DNA of 64,000 nt, from the NCBI GenBank assembly GCA_036268995.1, contig DATATB010000114.1, forward strand, positions 1 through 64,000. Direction: 5' to 3'. Below, one piece after another: positions 62,201-64,000 of the stretch. The stretch's first letter is position 1; the number at the start of each line of letters is the position of its first letter. This DNA is from DATATB01 sp036268995. Its GTDB lineage: Bacteria > Planctomycetota > Planctomycetia > Pirellulales > PNKZ01. The notes beneath the pieces were generated by a model. That model was not told where the DNA came from. It did not search any database and was given only the letters and a program-made list of their open reading frames with translations. The translations under genes were made by a program, and so were the position numbers.

Positions 62201-64000
62201 ATTGAAGCTCAGGGTAAAGGTGCCGCCGGTAACGTTCAGCAGCGTGAGCGTCTGAACTTCGCTCGACAATGCACCGCCCAAGGCGTTGTTGTTTTGAGCG
62301 CTGATTGCGCCTTGGTCGATGTAGAGCGAGCCGCTGAAGTTCGAGTTGTTGCCCGAAAGTACGAGCGTGCCGCCCCGCTCTTTGCGGATGGTATCGGTGC
62401 CGCTGATCTCCGCGCTAATGGTCAGGTTGGGGCTGGCCGTGGGCACGAACAACTGCGGCGCGTTGATAAAGAACAAGCCCTCGGCCGCGCCCAGGGCCAG
62501 CGTGCCGTTGCCAAACGTGCTGTCTTCGATCAGGTTGCCCGTGCCGTTGGAGATCACTTCGCCGCTGGCATCGGTGAGCGTAAAGCCGGCGGTATCGAGC
62601 GTGGCCCCGCCGATCAGCTCCAGCGAGTTGATCGAAAGATTGGCCCCCAAGACAAACGTGCCCGTCCCGGACAGGATCAGGTTGGCGCCGGCGTCGACGG
62701 CCGGGATTGTCATACCGCTGGTCAGGGTGGTTTTGCTCGCCGCCTTGATGCCCGTTTGCAAACCGATGCCGCTCGTCGTGGCGAAATCGGTGGTGCCCAT
62801 CGCGAGGTTGGTGAGCGTCACCCAGGGCAGCAGGCCGCTGGTCAGCGCGGGCGCGGAGTTCAACAAGAACTGGTTGCTGAACGTTCCGACTTGCGCCCCG
62901 GCGCCGATAATGTTCAACGTGTCGCCGTTGGGCGCCCCGGCCGGCGTGGTGCTGGCGGGCGTGGCCGTGGCCGAGCGGACCAGGGCGTCGGCCGTGACCG
63001 AGATCTTCGAATTGGGCGTCAAAGGGTCGACTTGCAGCTCGATGGCCGACTCGGTTTGCGTGGTGGCGACGAACTGGTTGGTATTGACCGTGATCGTGCT
63101 CAGCGTTTCGGTCGAAACGGCGCCCGAGGTGCCGACGAAGTAGAAGGTGCCGCCGGTCAGCAGCAGCGCGGCCGCGTCGTTGACGCGGTCGGACAGGTTC
63201 TGGCCGGCGCTGCCGTCGATGCCCGGGCCGTTGTCCAGCTCCAGCGTGCCGCCGGAGGCGACCGTGTAGCTGACCGTGTTGGTCAGCACGCCGCCGCCGC
63301 TGAGGACGAGCGAGCCATCGTTGATGATGGTCGGGCCGCTGAAGGTATTGTCGCCGGTGAGCGCCAGGAACCCGGCGCCGTTCTTGGTGAGCCCTTCGCT
63401 CCCCTCGAAATCGCCGATGCCACCGGAAAAGGTAATGATCGAGGCGTTATTGACATACAGCGTCACGGCGTTGGCAGTGCCGGTCAGCGAGCTGTAGGGC
63501 GTCAGGTTGGCGGTGCCGGTGAAGGTCAGCGAATCGGCCGAATCGGCGCTGCCCAGCGCGCCGAACTGTACGGCATCGCCCATGAACACCGGGTTGCTCA
63601 GCGTTTGCGGTCCGTTATCGGTGAGCACAAAGATGCTGGTGGTGGCATTGGTGCCGAGATACACGTTGCCGGTGCCCAGCGCGTTGCTGCTGCCGATCGT
63701 GATGCCGCCGGCGCCGACATACGTGCGGCCGGCATAGGTGTTGTCGCCCGTCAGCTCCAGGTAGCCGGCGCCGGCCTTGGTGAGATCGGCAACCGCGCCG
63801 CCCACGTTGCTGACGATGTTGGCCGAAATCAGCAGGTCGTCGTTGTAGTTGGCGGCGAGGTGGTTGACGGTGAACGTGCGGGGGGCATTGCCCAGGTCCA
63901 GGTTGCCCGTGCCGCGGATCTGCGCCGGGGCATTGACGTCCGACACGCTGAGTTCGCCGTTGAGGATCAGCGTGCCGCTGTCCAGGATGTCGCCCGAGTT
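37130..64000 (-). CDS. Giant repeat surface protein, more than 8,956 aa (5' end outside window)
   Basis: One frame stays open for 26.9 kb from the right edge to the TAA at 37130-37132; neither start nor signal peptide is visible. The product is rich in Thr, Gly, Ala, Ser, Val and Asn; I noticed no cysteine on reading it. From the N-terminal side: autotransporter-type β-helix repeats (LTKAGAGYLELTGDNTYAG is one), two NHL-type propellers, eleven cadherin-like repeats, and a short C-terminal repeat block. A recurring module of about 75 residues is threaded through the first three parts. No C-terminal β-barrel, LPxTG, PEP-CTERM or other sorting signal is seen; the end is YVLNATGNWVNK. Such proteins are presumed extracellular adhesins or envelope fibres, an inference from repeats. 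How it is secreted is unclear. Confidence 0.9.
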   Translation of the reverse strand, partial: NSGDILDSGTLILNGELSVSDVNAPAQIRGTGNLDLGNAPRTFTVNHLAANYNDDLLISANIVSNVGGAVADLTKAGAGYLELTGDNTYAGRTYVGAGGITIGSSNALGTGNVYLGTNATTSIFVLTDNGPQTLSNPVFMGDAVQFGALGSADSADSLTFTGTANLTPYSSLTGTANAVTLYVNNASIITFSGGIGDFEGSEGLTKNGAGFLALTGDNTFSGPTIINDGSLVLSGGGVLTNTVSYTVASGGTLELDNGPGIDGSAGQNLSDRVNDAAALLLTGGTFYFVGTSGAVSTETLSTITVNTNQFVATTQTESAIELQVDPLTPNSKISVTADALVRSATATPASTTPAGAPNGDTLNIIGAGAQVGTFSNQFLLNSAPALTSGLLPWVTLTNLAMGTTDFATTSGIGLQTGIKAASKTTLTSGMTIPAVDAGANLILSGTGTFVLGANLSINSLELIGGATLDTAGFTLTDASGEVISNGTGNLIEDSTFGNGTLALGAAEGLFFINAPQLFVPTASPNLTISAEISGTDTIRKERGGTLVLSGNNSNFSGSLYIDQGAISAQNNNALGGALSSEVQTLTLLNVTGGTFTLSFNGATTPALSFSSTAAQISAALNALATIDGSVVVTGNTPNNPTVFTFDFSQGNLAGEALPMFTVASTLTGGVAAFAPAALTGRVSAGGIGVLVANNAALDLSGGVTIGRHLSFVGTGIANTGALLNVSGNNFVESLVDLRSTTTGAVTDNIGVLAGTTLEIDGPIVTTANTGLAGTGTAIIANNLTKVGLGTLVFGGSLGNAIFGTTTVNEGTLVLDKPAGVPALSGALTIGDNAGPGTDTVLVESPEQLSQTAIVTINATGAFDVMPSITSGPTNTTQVVSVVNDGQTLNITQNGQAVTVGGTTTGTYTLTYNGSTTVPIAYNAPISTIQADLQALSSVGPGNAGVSGSSTSYVVIFTGTAASTGQPPPLMTVTNSGGISAAVGLPANANYTLTYNGQTTAAIAYNATAATIQTDLQALSSVGSGNALVTGSNGSFQVVFQGTAALANQPEPLMTTVGNGGTTVAIAPTFGTFTLTFGGQTTASLPYNATPAMVQAALAALSSIPNGDVLVSGEAGQYAVEFFNGLSTTSLLLTATGSSGATPTVTTEFTGVANSTLVTNETQLINVGLASSVFTLSYGGSTTVNIPYNATPAQVQTALQALSSIGNNVIVGGAPGEYTVTFVGTLAAKNLAVMTTSTTSVTATVITVGGWNDSETIGALTMVDGPVSSAQIGLGAGTILQLNGNFTESVLSTGATATSPSAVIGGLSSGASGSLALNIPTATATVTRTFTLADTPITSDVIINAPIVDGSSFAGALTKAGNGRLVLDPTGNSTFSGTTTISAGEINVSTTTVTPVSNNQSVSYDQQVVTITAPSGFFILGFAGQTTGMLASGSSASTVATALNGLASIAALGGVTVTANGTNGYLVSFNSTTTQELLLTASLSNSLVQIGTSQQSLNVSGATGTYTLTFNGQTTASLNFNATAAQVQGALEQLTSIGTNVVVTGTGGTYTVTFLLGVTATAASPLTVTNTGGANAAVGAPTGGILQVLTVNASAGTFTLAFDGQTTAPLQDGASASTVLTALQALGSVGSNVQVTGSGNVYIVSFIGSLATAQTPILVTLSNAAVTPAAGPINISTTQQLVTINATGGTFTLGYGTIGTTTTTAIAYNATAATVAAALNALTGLSLNPVTVTKTGTTYTITFTNSTLAATTLTLNPNSLLYSYNSTALGGTAGGTTVASGAALQLQGARVVEGTLSLAGNGLVNSGALREYAGSVSSWDANIALAATSIIGTDAGGQLTLAGVISGSGLGITKLLPGALILGGGSGDTAPNTYTGTTTVSEGVLILNKGLGVSGNSDALASGGSLVIGNDVGGAGSDQVILNGTNEIDPNDAVTVATTGLLSLNNNNQLLVGTTALTLETGTSASAEVSLGTTGTLTMGNGTNNTGSIVVSSMELGTTTLVAQTFSVGSPSATITNGDVSGTIGTGQLVFDGSSTPATRNITVNITTLSTTTGHTADDLVISTPVSFPSQVTAVINKLGTGTVELTNDNTNLTGAVTVTAGTLAVGTGGALGPAGTSNTGNVITLAGGTLRSDYTETVTVIGGGAATFKITYNGKTTTSLSYNASASAVQAALAALSSIGAGNVSVTASNFNGATTYAISLIGALSQTSPGTFTAVGSGGANATVASAVVANNITLAGSSTVGGFNPLTFSTTLTAGAFTLTNLDSGGLTLGTAGQTLVPGVTFANTSTAAFTISANFNAPVILAAPFAPQATTGQTLTKTGTGVLTMNAVSSNYFNTTVSAGILMMTNGSAFGANGTTPATVTVSANAELDLNIPSNSIVQAYNFSVGGSGFNGVPVGALRMRDNNPSSTDTLTLNGALALVAGATIGVDAGSLNPANPITDVDNLVLAGGTAAQIISGVGGINKVGYGTLTIAGGIANTFTGATNVEQGEILLDSQGGFALGGSVTAAPPSPATITVGDGGGLPGADILRYSTSGAPSYQLGGADGTGTYSPTVVVGTSGLFDMTNGNGVSNQLIDNIGILTLNMGETESAQMNLGASGNLLFTNLTVTPFGATDGNAQPVYVEGSSATPSAFTPSGTASTWTINVPLIPSTNAELLISAGLGGSSAITQTLGTTSPGLGGTVWLGSASDGNFSGSYNINAGIVDLVGATVMGGTLTINTGGTLVADNNNTPYTGISSSVSNAELTQVLTSANNDDVSSRFTGSSVLNLAGGTFIYEGASTSTTNASAGPDTLPNVNLSGNIQSVFESFYNGEPLILDMNNLTQAAIGGTVTFVTGISTDSGVTPINVGATGNYQLIDAGFGLITPVLPWATIVNLAGQVNDLEVGGTNFTNLFGVSSADGSAYYLADATHPLSAAPANANVVVTASQTLTGTLTLTSITILGNGISLSGSGIVTTSDFINDGTGNAISLGALDFAGNAGVVFNAGTVTFNSVITGKAGLTLASVAGTNLGTPEVTFATPTVAATAFTGSMAITGGVVDVQTATAFGAQAAAATTTVALGAQLQLDGTLSTSSNEALSVDPAANVGTLYVPLAALVVNTGSTTWGGNVTWGQTPLVNVLTNSLFNVGGTVSSGMTLVGGGTLEYGGTGTTNNSTTTTTVDSGTLLLDKANVNALNGTLVIGNNVPGTTAVVQVVTGAGTAQIGTGSAVTVNLNGTLDLNGQQVAIGSLTMDGGSVTGDNALTQTVNISATAGSFTLSYGGQTTGQLAYNSTAGQVQAALQALSSIGTGNATVAVNAAGNAFTVLFGGTINAGNMQPLTVTGIGLLGGSLPVAGGTTLTQLVTVSAAVSTFTLSYAGQTTTPLTVGATAAQVQAALQALSSVGASNATVTANLDSTVYTVVFSGTITAANVQPLKGQSAAGSALIGGTVELFGNIAYNVGAQAVISANLDLGGLLRTITVADGVENDDLEITGVVSDGGISKAGAGGLLLSNSGNTYGAGGGVNQQNNLTIPTTVTGASLILTIDGNPTNPFAYSSGMSAATLQANINAAGMAAPFSGFFNANDIVVGTTATAGVFSLTFTGDFADEPVTVTLAQSKAETGTGTISLAAATAGTGGGTILNGGILDVGSNTALGTSVLTLTSGVLWADSTGSSSITLTNPFIMNGTALTLGGRRDFGGVNALTLTTAAPEALQAATTTITVDDPETVVTLAGNMSESSFNHGIAKASNGTLVLAGNNSFTGLVTDTTGVLEVASSNGLGAAGQNAIQTIAVTATATSFTLNFNGSSQTVNFTDTAATIASELNASTFASIGGLGGNVTVDIVPTSATAETIYIIFGGSLASAAIPAITTSGISTGGTATVATLLPGEQGTTVANGAELDLVGNLTIGDEPLTISGGMGFAGNYTGVGQGLGALRNVSGTTTWGNGTTTFTLAPAAVNIFTTVGTDAGQLTLDGGIQQTILLDGLDKVGAGTLVFAGPAANSYTGQTTINEGTLVLAKTAANALQGPVVVGDNISGAATLDLASSEQILDTAAVTINSTGQLDTLTSSSSPASTVQNVTVISSGGTFSLSYNGVTPTSIAYNASAATVQSALTTMLAQSVPGANVTVTLASTGSTTLTNIYTITFGGSLAGANVPALTLSATGLTASGGTAAVAVANPGDNAVQTLTVSSGQQFTLTYNGQTTAPIAVGAPANSSGGAGDVQDALTALSSIGPGNAVVYGTTVSGATVYTIEFVGAMAGVNVNPIAVNTTAVSSLPTITRTSAASGNATQAIEITASAGQFSLSYGGNTTTVLAFNATAAQVQSALNALSAINGSSGSVTVSTAGGSATVGGATTTIYTIAFSGIASPSAITVNSGTGLSTTPSNTLTGLGNPEWMAFDGSGNLYVGNYGLGGVGTTVSVFNPGATSPTSTLTGLSGPTAIAFDSSGNIYVANAKANTISVFSPGSTTAMKTLTGVQDPTSMAFSGGKLYVGNGGNQTVSVFNSGSTTPSSTLTPSGGALRLAFDSHGNLFVTGDGTTVSEFAPGSTTPTAVLTGVNSPRGLIFDSNGNLYVSNTAGGNGTTVSVFAPGSLTPTSTLTGLSGPSSFAFDSSGNLYVSNNSGNTVSVFAPGSTTPTSTLTGLSFPDHLALGPNGNLYASNFTANTINEFTLIPTGLSVPAAVAGTGIGSGTANGSALQQTITVQASAGQFTLTYGNQTTSALAFNAPATGAGSVQSALQTLSNIGSGNATVVPNSTTSFGNTTTTYTITLSGSVTASNVLPIVGTSSGLALAGSLASIVISGIGGANTVSENIAANTLQTVTVTGTNAGTFTLGFDGLTTVPIAYNAPDSVVQSDLDAMLGQLVPGASVTVSANVITTTSIYYVSFTGSLAGMDLPALTATASGFSTGGVTALVTNPGDNATQLLTIAGNGGQFSLSYNGQTTGTLNFGAPANAAGGVGDVQDALAALSTIGAGNVAVYGTTSGGVSFYTVEFTGALAGFNAQPIAINSISLGGLPSAASVSAASGNAQQTVEVTGSAGQFTLSYGNQATLALAYNASATAVAAALNALPAIANPGGSVTVVGSTATAGSTVTTIYTIKFAGISSPSAIAVAATTVSTSPSITYSGGLADADGLAFDASGNLYVADYSGNKVVSYAAGSTNVLNTYSTGVNNPVAVAVDSDGNLYVANGTGNTVTEFAPGNTTPIYTYSTGTGSATALAFDSSGDLYVANGSGNSVLLFTPGNTTPQATYTGLSQPVALALDSSGNLYVANSGNNTVTQFPLNSTTPSATYSTGINQPSALVVDSSGNLYVANDSAGNSSVSMFAPGSTTPGATYTSGLNLPDAMAIDSSGNLYVANLGSNSVVEFGPGSTTPTATISITTPYAMAFDPNGDLYVARGTAVSEFLLGTISFPAANADTGIGTATVNGNPLSQTVTVTATGGQFTLTYNGQTTSPLDYDATAAAVTAALQALSTIGGTNATATAPAPTISGGVTTTVYTVQFGGAILATGGNGSTTFNVVPLLANSVSLAGGAGGTTTVVGIGNGTSGGERIGAITMVEGQNSSAAINLSAGTSLSLGGNITVNTFPGITSSNGVSISGGTLNLQPANATGTSTETITVNDGPAYADLTISSVLADGAAMPTNLTKAGTGFGRLVLAGANTYTGLTSVTTGELTAENSQALGSGVNNQIQSFAIPGTSGSFAFTFGGATSDSLPYNATAAQMQAAIDDLLQNTLGLPGATVTVSPYSAETSTYLVTFTGSLSDSELPPLTVTSTGNVNAGTNVQYVTAAGTAGTFTITLSGKVTSALAFNASAATVQAAVNVLFNSSNLNIPGASVTVTSVPGPTNTYQIIFQGTEDGVEVPALTATGASGVTATVSGTSVTLGGGNAVQTLNVNSATTGTFTISFNGSTTAALPYNASSIQIEAALNSINSIAGVGGSVLVVENPGPTTNVYSVIFEGSFALQPIVALMTATVTAFNTGASVTINATGSAFEAGGGSVLSGTTVSTGAALEMASSNDVQTVIVTASGGSFNLTFQGQTTSDIAYDTGDPNDPQGAIAVQNALNSLARVPAGDPISVTAAVQSTNGSVVTTVYTITFGGSMAGETLPQISGASSSVTPLVGGAGSIIAATQSAGGNINIANEVLNLSGSGTVVAGDTAQGTNVLGSGALHSLSGNNSLTGPIIMNTQNLGVGVDSGLLTLNSFISAVGADVLGIAKVGTGSLDLAGNVGNVMSGMTTVNAGTLMLDKTAALNAISTGTLIIGGDASGAAKSAVVQFGPNAGSANVNAATVVVVGSTGLLDLTTNSKNDTIGVLDLTVGPTMSGDVETGLGTLTLGNTVNAIVSSGTTAASPPALLDGSAALSAARIFNINHGNQTPVELQVAANISGAFALTKTGYGTLDLSGPNSYTGTTTMNYDSGTIIVDNNSALGSAAGVIVNTGSTLAFRNSPNYTASVPVTISGQGVTSAGAIDRGGAIDNLSTLVVGGSGLTQTIATSATSGSFTLSYGGQTTLALPYNATPGQVQTALQALSTVGSGNASVSLNAAGTVYTVTFGGTITAGTVLSLSALPLNAANVFAGSITLAGPSTIASSAAGGSLTINGSVANGSNLLTTTGAGNLTLGGNISGTGGLTDTGTGIVTLGGANTYTGATLVSTGTLLINGTQSSSSATAVATGATLGGGGFATGTGTISGGGTISPGTPGTPDGILDVGTLILQSTSIVVINLDNLGAGQGYDQVNVDGISGVNTPVSLNNATLQLLGGQFLTSNPTVGQVFTIINNHSGTLSGYFPIANIIGSGGTSIATGPVSNPTITLPGVGRVTGTLSYSNSGVKFTVTSVNDATPVVTVPTGLSVTEGSSLTIPSGFTVSDVDGTGNEQMTITVSKDTNNNPEGVVSLSTIAGLTFSVGSGTGNTTMTFTGSLAAMQTALNGMTFTPVSTFNGTATVTISVNDQQSGLLNGPKTGTTVMSINVAHVNQSPTYTVPVSTLLVEPGNTLTFTSSNLKISDPDENNPVPTPETVTLQVSDGTLTLSAASDPIALAVNSPLVQTVTVNATGGTFTLTYNGQTTTALAYNATAAQMQAALQTLSTIGAGNVTVALDPNNPIYTVTFGGTFTTSSLPLQATSTNLSGPLTFSTGSVNGSSVMTFTGQLTAINAALNGMTYTPNAGYQGSDTLTISTNDNNPLGSANSSTQVPLLVENPPQFLNTVPFQQHVNENGQIPSSFTFASPANNPTNIGLSVVDVDTGSEITTIQATNGTLTLATTAGLTFTAGNGTNNSAMTFSGTIAEINAALNGMKFTPALDYTGTLSGFTITVTIPGVSNNGSPLQASTSTDFSVQPVDQAPVNTLPSTPSIGENSKLTFSSGGSNAILVGDVDANGAEQVTLTAGGVSAINTAGGTALMQTVALSDATSAGAFTLTYGSQTTAALPFGATASQVQAALQGLSTVGTGNATVSVNAGSTVYTVTFGGAITAGNVLQLKGSTDNGTLSLATTAGLTNVTGNTSSSVTMTGTLTALNAAMNGLVYSPPFNFSGTVPLIVSTDDLQIISGGPLTTTNSLAINVTPVDQAPSISVPGSPTTNNGTPLTLNTSNQGPQVSDSDATGAEQFSISVDSGTFSLSTIAGLSFTTGSGTNDASEVFTGTIAAINAALNNMVYTPTVTNGSAKFSMSLDDLQTGLPGGPITTTNSFVVYVGTVPNDVAPSVKVPFAQFATENQSYTLDIANNNSLVTVSDADAGSSSEQVTIVVTNGTITLNTTAGLTFSKGTGTGDSTDVFTGTLTAINNALNGMIFQPTQNYFGHASVQVTDNDLGNSGPGGPLTAQGTVQFSVNEVNQAPTINLPGAQATTPGHVLAFTSANNNLITVGDIDSEGGSEQVKLGVSDGLLGVGTVAGVTVTGNNSATLTLLGPITQLNTELATLTYTTQGAAGTNDELTVSINDEGNTGVTAITTTASPPLQISTEAANVPPTISTVGGQTTNQNQNLPFSTARGDAITVSDSDIGPTTPIKVTLTVGQGTLTMSDTANATVTGNNSSQIVITGDMPDINTDLNTLQFVPPVGLAGVTVPLTVLADDLNNGPGLGGEQTSSETINITISNAQDQAPIVSVPASTAGSPITMRQNAVIAFSSANGNPITDSDNDSHGGMENLEIIAVNGTITLNNPTLYNVSFDTGTGVSNTDVKMEGTVDEINEALNGMVYKPNPNYTGTDTITFLANDEGNSGNNNGNGKGLNSLTQTIYLQVNAVPGANLAPVFTNPASEIMTDSAPLVFSSANGNAITVTDPDGNGSMESLTLASAGGNITLVNTPGVTITANGSHQVTAVGSTANLTAALNGLTYTETDGTVAAGILPIDASLQLADNDLGHTGTGGAQATNLSIPIQIVHINQAPVNSVPGPQAVVAHTYLSFNTSNNNAITIIDSDSLGGSESVSLTATNGTLTASGTGVSGSGGSGITILGPLSQINADLNTLVFTPAIGYSGAASIMIQTSDNGNTGYTYSGGMYQTGAAQQTITTIPITVDANSPFVTLPQYPNTLFVVGTGANDILNISFTDSTDYLVTMDGLTDSTNLATYSTVNYLTNGGSATATVSGNGTPVTANLYPQSFQYIGSNFKFTGTGIGTGNFTGNAGSTANITGTSSTNTFTASSTTGTMSGSGYTNTATGFGHVIVTAATGSDVANLSDTGGTNTFTSTTTSTSANSTTFSGSGFNIVTNNFHTVTATAAHGASDSATLQGLSTSNNTFTGTQTTASLQGNGFTDTVNGFSQVQAYSGGLATLSTSSGTNTLTTTPSLTTLSGAGYTIGVHNFAQVNSTSGAAANDTATMKDPSGNGAFNATSTVATMNSSGSINQATGFKSVIVVGTAGGSGTATFTDSTSGSDTLTFNNTVSGVQSNSMTLVGAGFNYTINLAFKTFTVNGSSSGNDVANVWDSSGNDALSAVGGTFMLAYPNLSLNLSNYKTVNAKSINGGSDSATIRAIDYVLNATGNWVNK
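38530..43595 (-). repeat. Eleven cadherin-like repeats in the giant protein
   Basis: Eleven units of about 130 residues (longer where a module is inserted), each opening with a NQAPT.. or DQAP.. strand, then an acidic DxDxxG-type loop suited to Ca2+ (SDVDGTGNE, SDADAGSSSE), a GTLTLATTAGLTF strand, and INAALNGMxFTP before a final NDxGNSGxGG loop. Two units, near 42.7-42.9 kb and 41.6-41.9 kb, contain an inserted copy of the 75-residue module. The repeats read like the tandem cadherin-like domains common in giant bacterial adhesins. Confidence 0.85.
47430..49620 (-). repeat. Second copy of a 2.2-kb tandem duplication in the giant gene
   Basis: Order: three modules, a seven-bladed propeller (about 47.83-48.71 kb), one module. 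Matches 49620-51850 unit for unit, including the phrases NPGDNATQ, GDVQDALAALSTIG and FAGISSPSAI. Propeller blades read NPVAVAVDSDGNLYVANGTG and similar, seven in all. The two copies have diverged clearly at the protein level. Confidence 0.8.
49620..51850 (-). repeat. First copy of a 2.2-kb tandem duplication in the giant gene
   Basis: Order: three modules, a seven-bladed propeller (about 50.03-50.92 kb), one module. Blades read GPTAIAFDSSGNIYVANAKA and similar, seven in all, with VSVFxPGSTTPTSTLTG linkers. NHL/YncE/Vgb-type blades of this kind normally close as a ring, so seven is a complete propeller. Confidence 0.8.

Larger units (their letters stand above)
43600..64000 (-). repeat. Autotransporter-type β-helix repeat region with inserted modules
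   Basis: Dozens of passenger-associated repeats with the pattern LTKxGxGTLxLxGxNTYxG, then GTLxxxxxxALG, then VxxGAxLxLxG. Copies of the 75-residue module sit mostly between the ALG turn and the following VANGAxLDL strand, or in tandem runs: about 62.0-62.3, 60.3-61.4 (four), 58.7-59.8 (four), 57.3-57.6, 53.7-54.3 (two), 53.1-53.5 (divergent), 52.4-52.7, 47.4-51.9 (eight), 45.7-47.0 (four) and 44.3-44.6 kb. The region closes with the GTISGGGTISPGTPGTPDG type end seen in β-helix passengers. Confidence 0.85.

Overview
The window looks like chromosomal DNA of a high-GC planctomycete. This is an inference from content: a giant gene of β-helix, propeller and cadherin-like repeats; secreted hydrolases; Gfo/Idh/MocA and xylose-isomerase-type TIM-barrel proteins; a lone BFD-like ferredoxin; and small two-cysteine-pair proteins. 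No rRNA, tRNA or CRISPR array was seen.

Layout. 1-12.6 kb is mostly housekeeping and redox: a leucine-rich-repeat membrane protein cut by the left edge, ribBA, a BFD-like ferredoxin, a DoxX/WrbA pair, an MFS exporter, a secreted α/β-hydrolase with a Gly/Tyr-rich secreted partner, a DUF559 nuclease inside inverted repeats, alanine dehydrogenase, the ribosome-assembly GTPase Der and a family-4 uracil-DNA glycosylase. 13-18.5 kb holds a large secreted protein with a glycosidase-like middle, a benzoylformate-decarboxylase-like ThDP enzyme and ScpB. 18.6-25 kb is a minus-strand sugar-metabolism group (ketose 3-epimerase, Gfo/Idh/MocA dehydrogenase, second TIM-barrel protein, cupin sugar isomerase) interrupted by a REP-associated transposase unit and carrying a Uma2 gene.

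25.2-31.3 kb is a compact minus-strand signalling operon of five genes: a histidine kinase whose ATP-binding boxes are destroyed, a membrane-anchored thioredoxin-like protein, an intact paralogous histidine kinase, a single-domain response regulator, and an 845-residue REC-REC-GGDEF-REC-HD-GYP protein that carries both synthesis and breakdown domains for cyclic-di-GMP. 31.7-37 kb holds a secreted esterase-like protein, several small membrane or zinc-ribbon proteins, and a lipoprotein.

37.1 kb to the right edge (26.9 kb) is one uninterrupted minus-strand gene encoding more than 8,956 residues, with its start outside the window. From N to C it has autotransporter-type β-helix repeats, two complete seven-bladed NHL-type propellers lying in a tandem duplication of about 2.2 kb, eleven cadherin-like repeats, and a C-terminal block of seven short repeats. 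Through all of this a roughly 75-residue module recurs 29 times by eye, often lodged inside other repeats. It is the most distinctive thing here.

Intergenic DNA is rich in short hairpins. At least twelve begin with GTAG, the head typical of REP elements, and two of them flank the REP-associated transposase as inverted copies.
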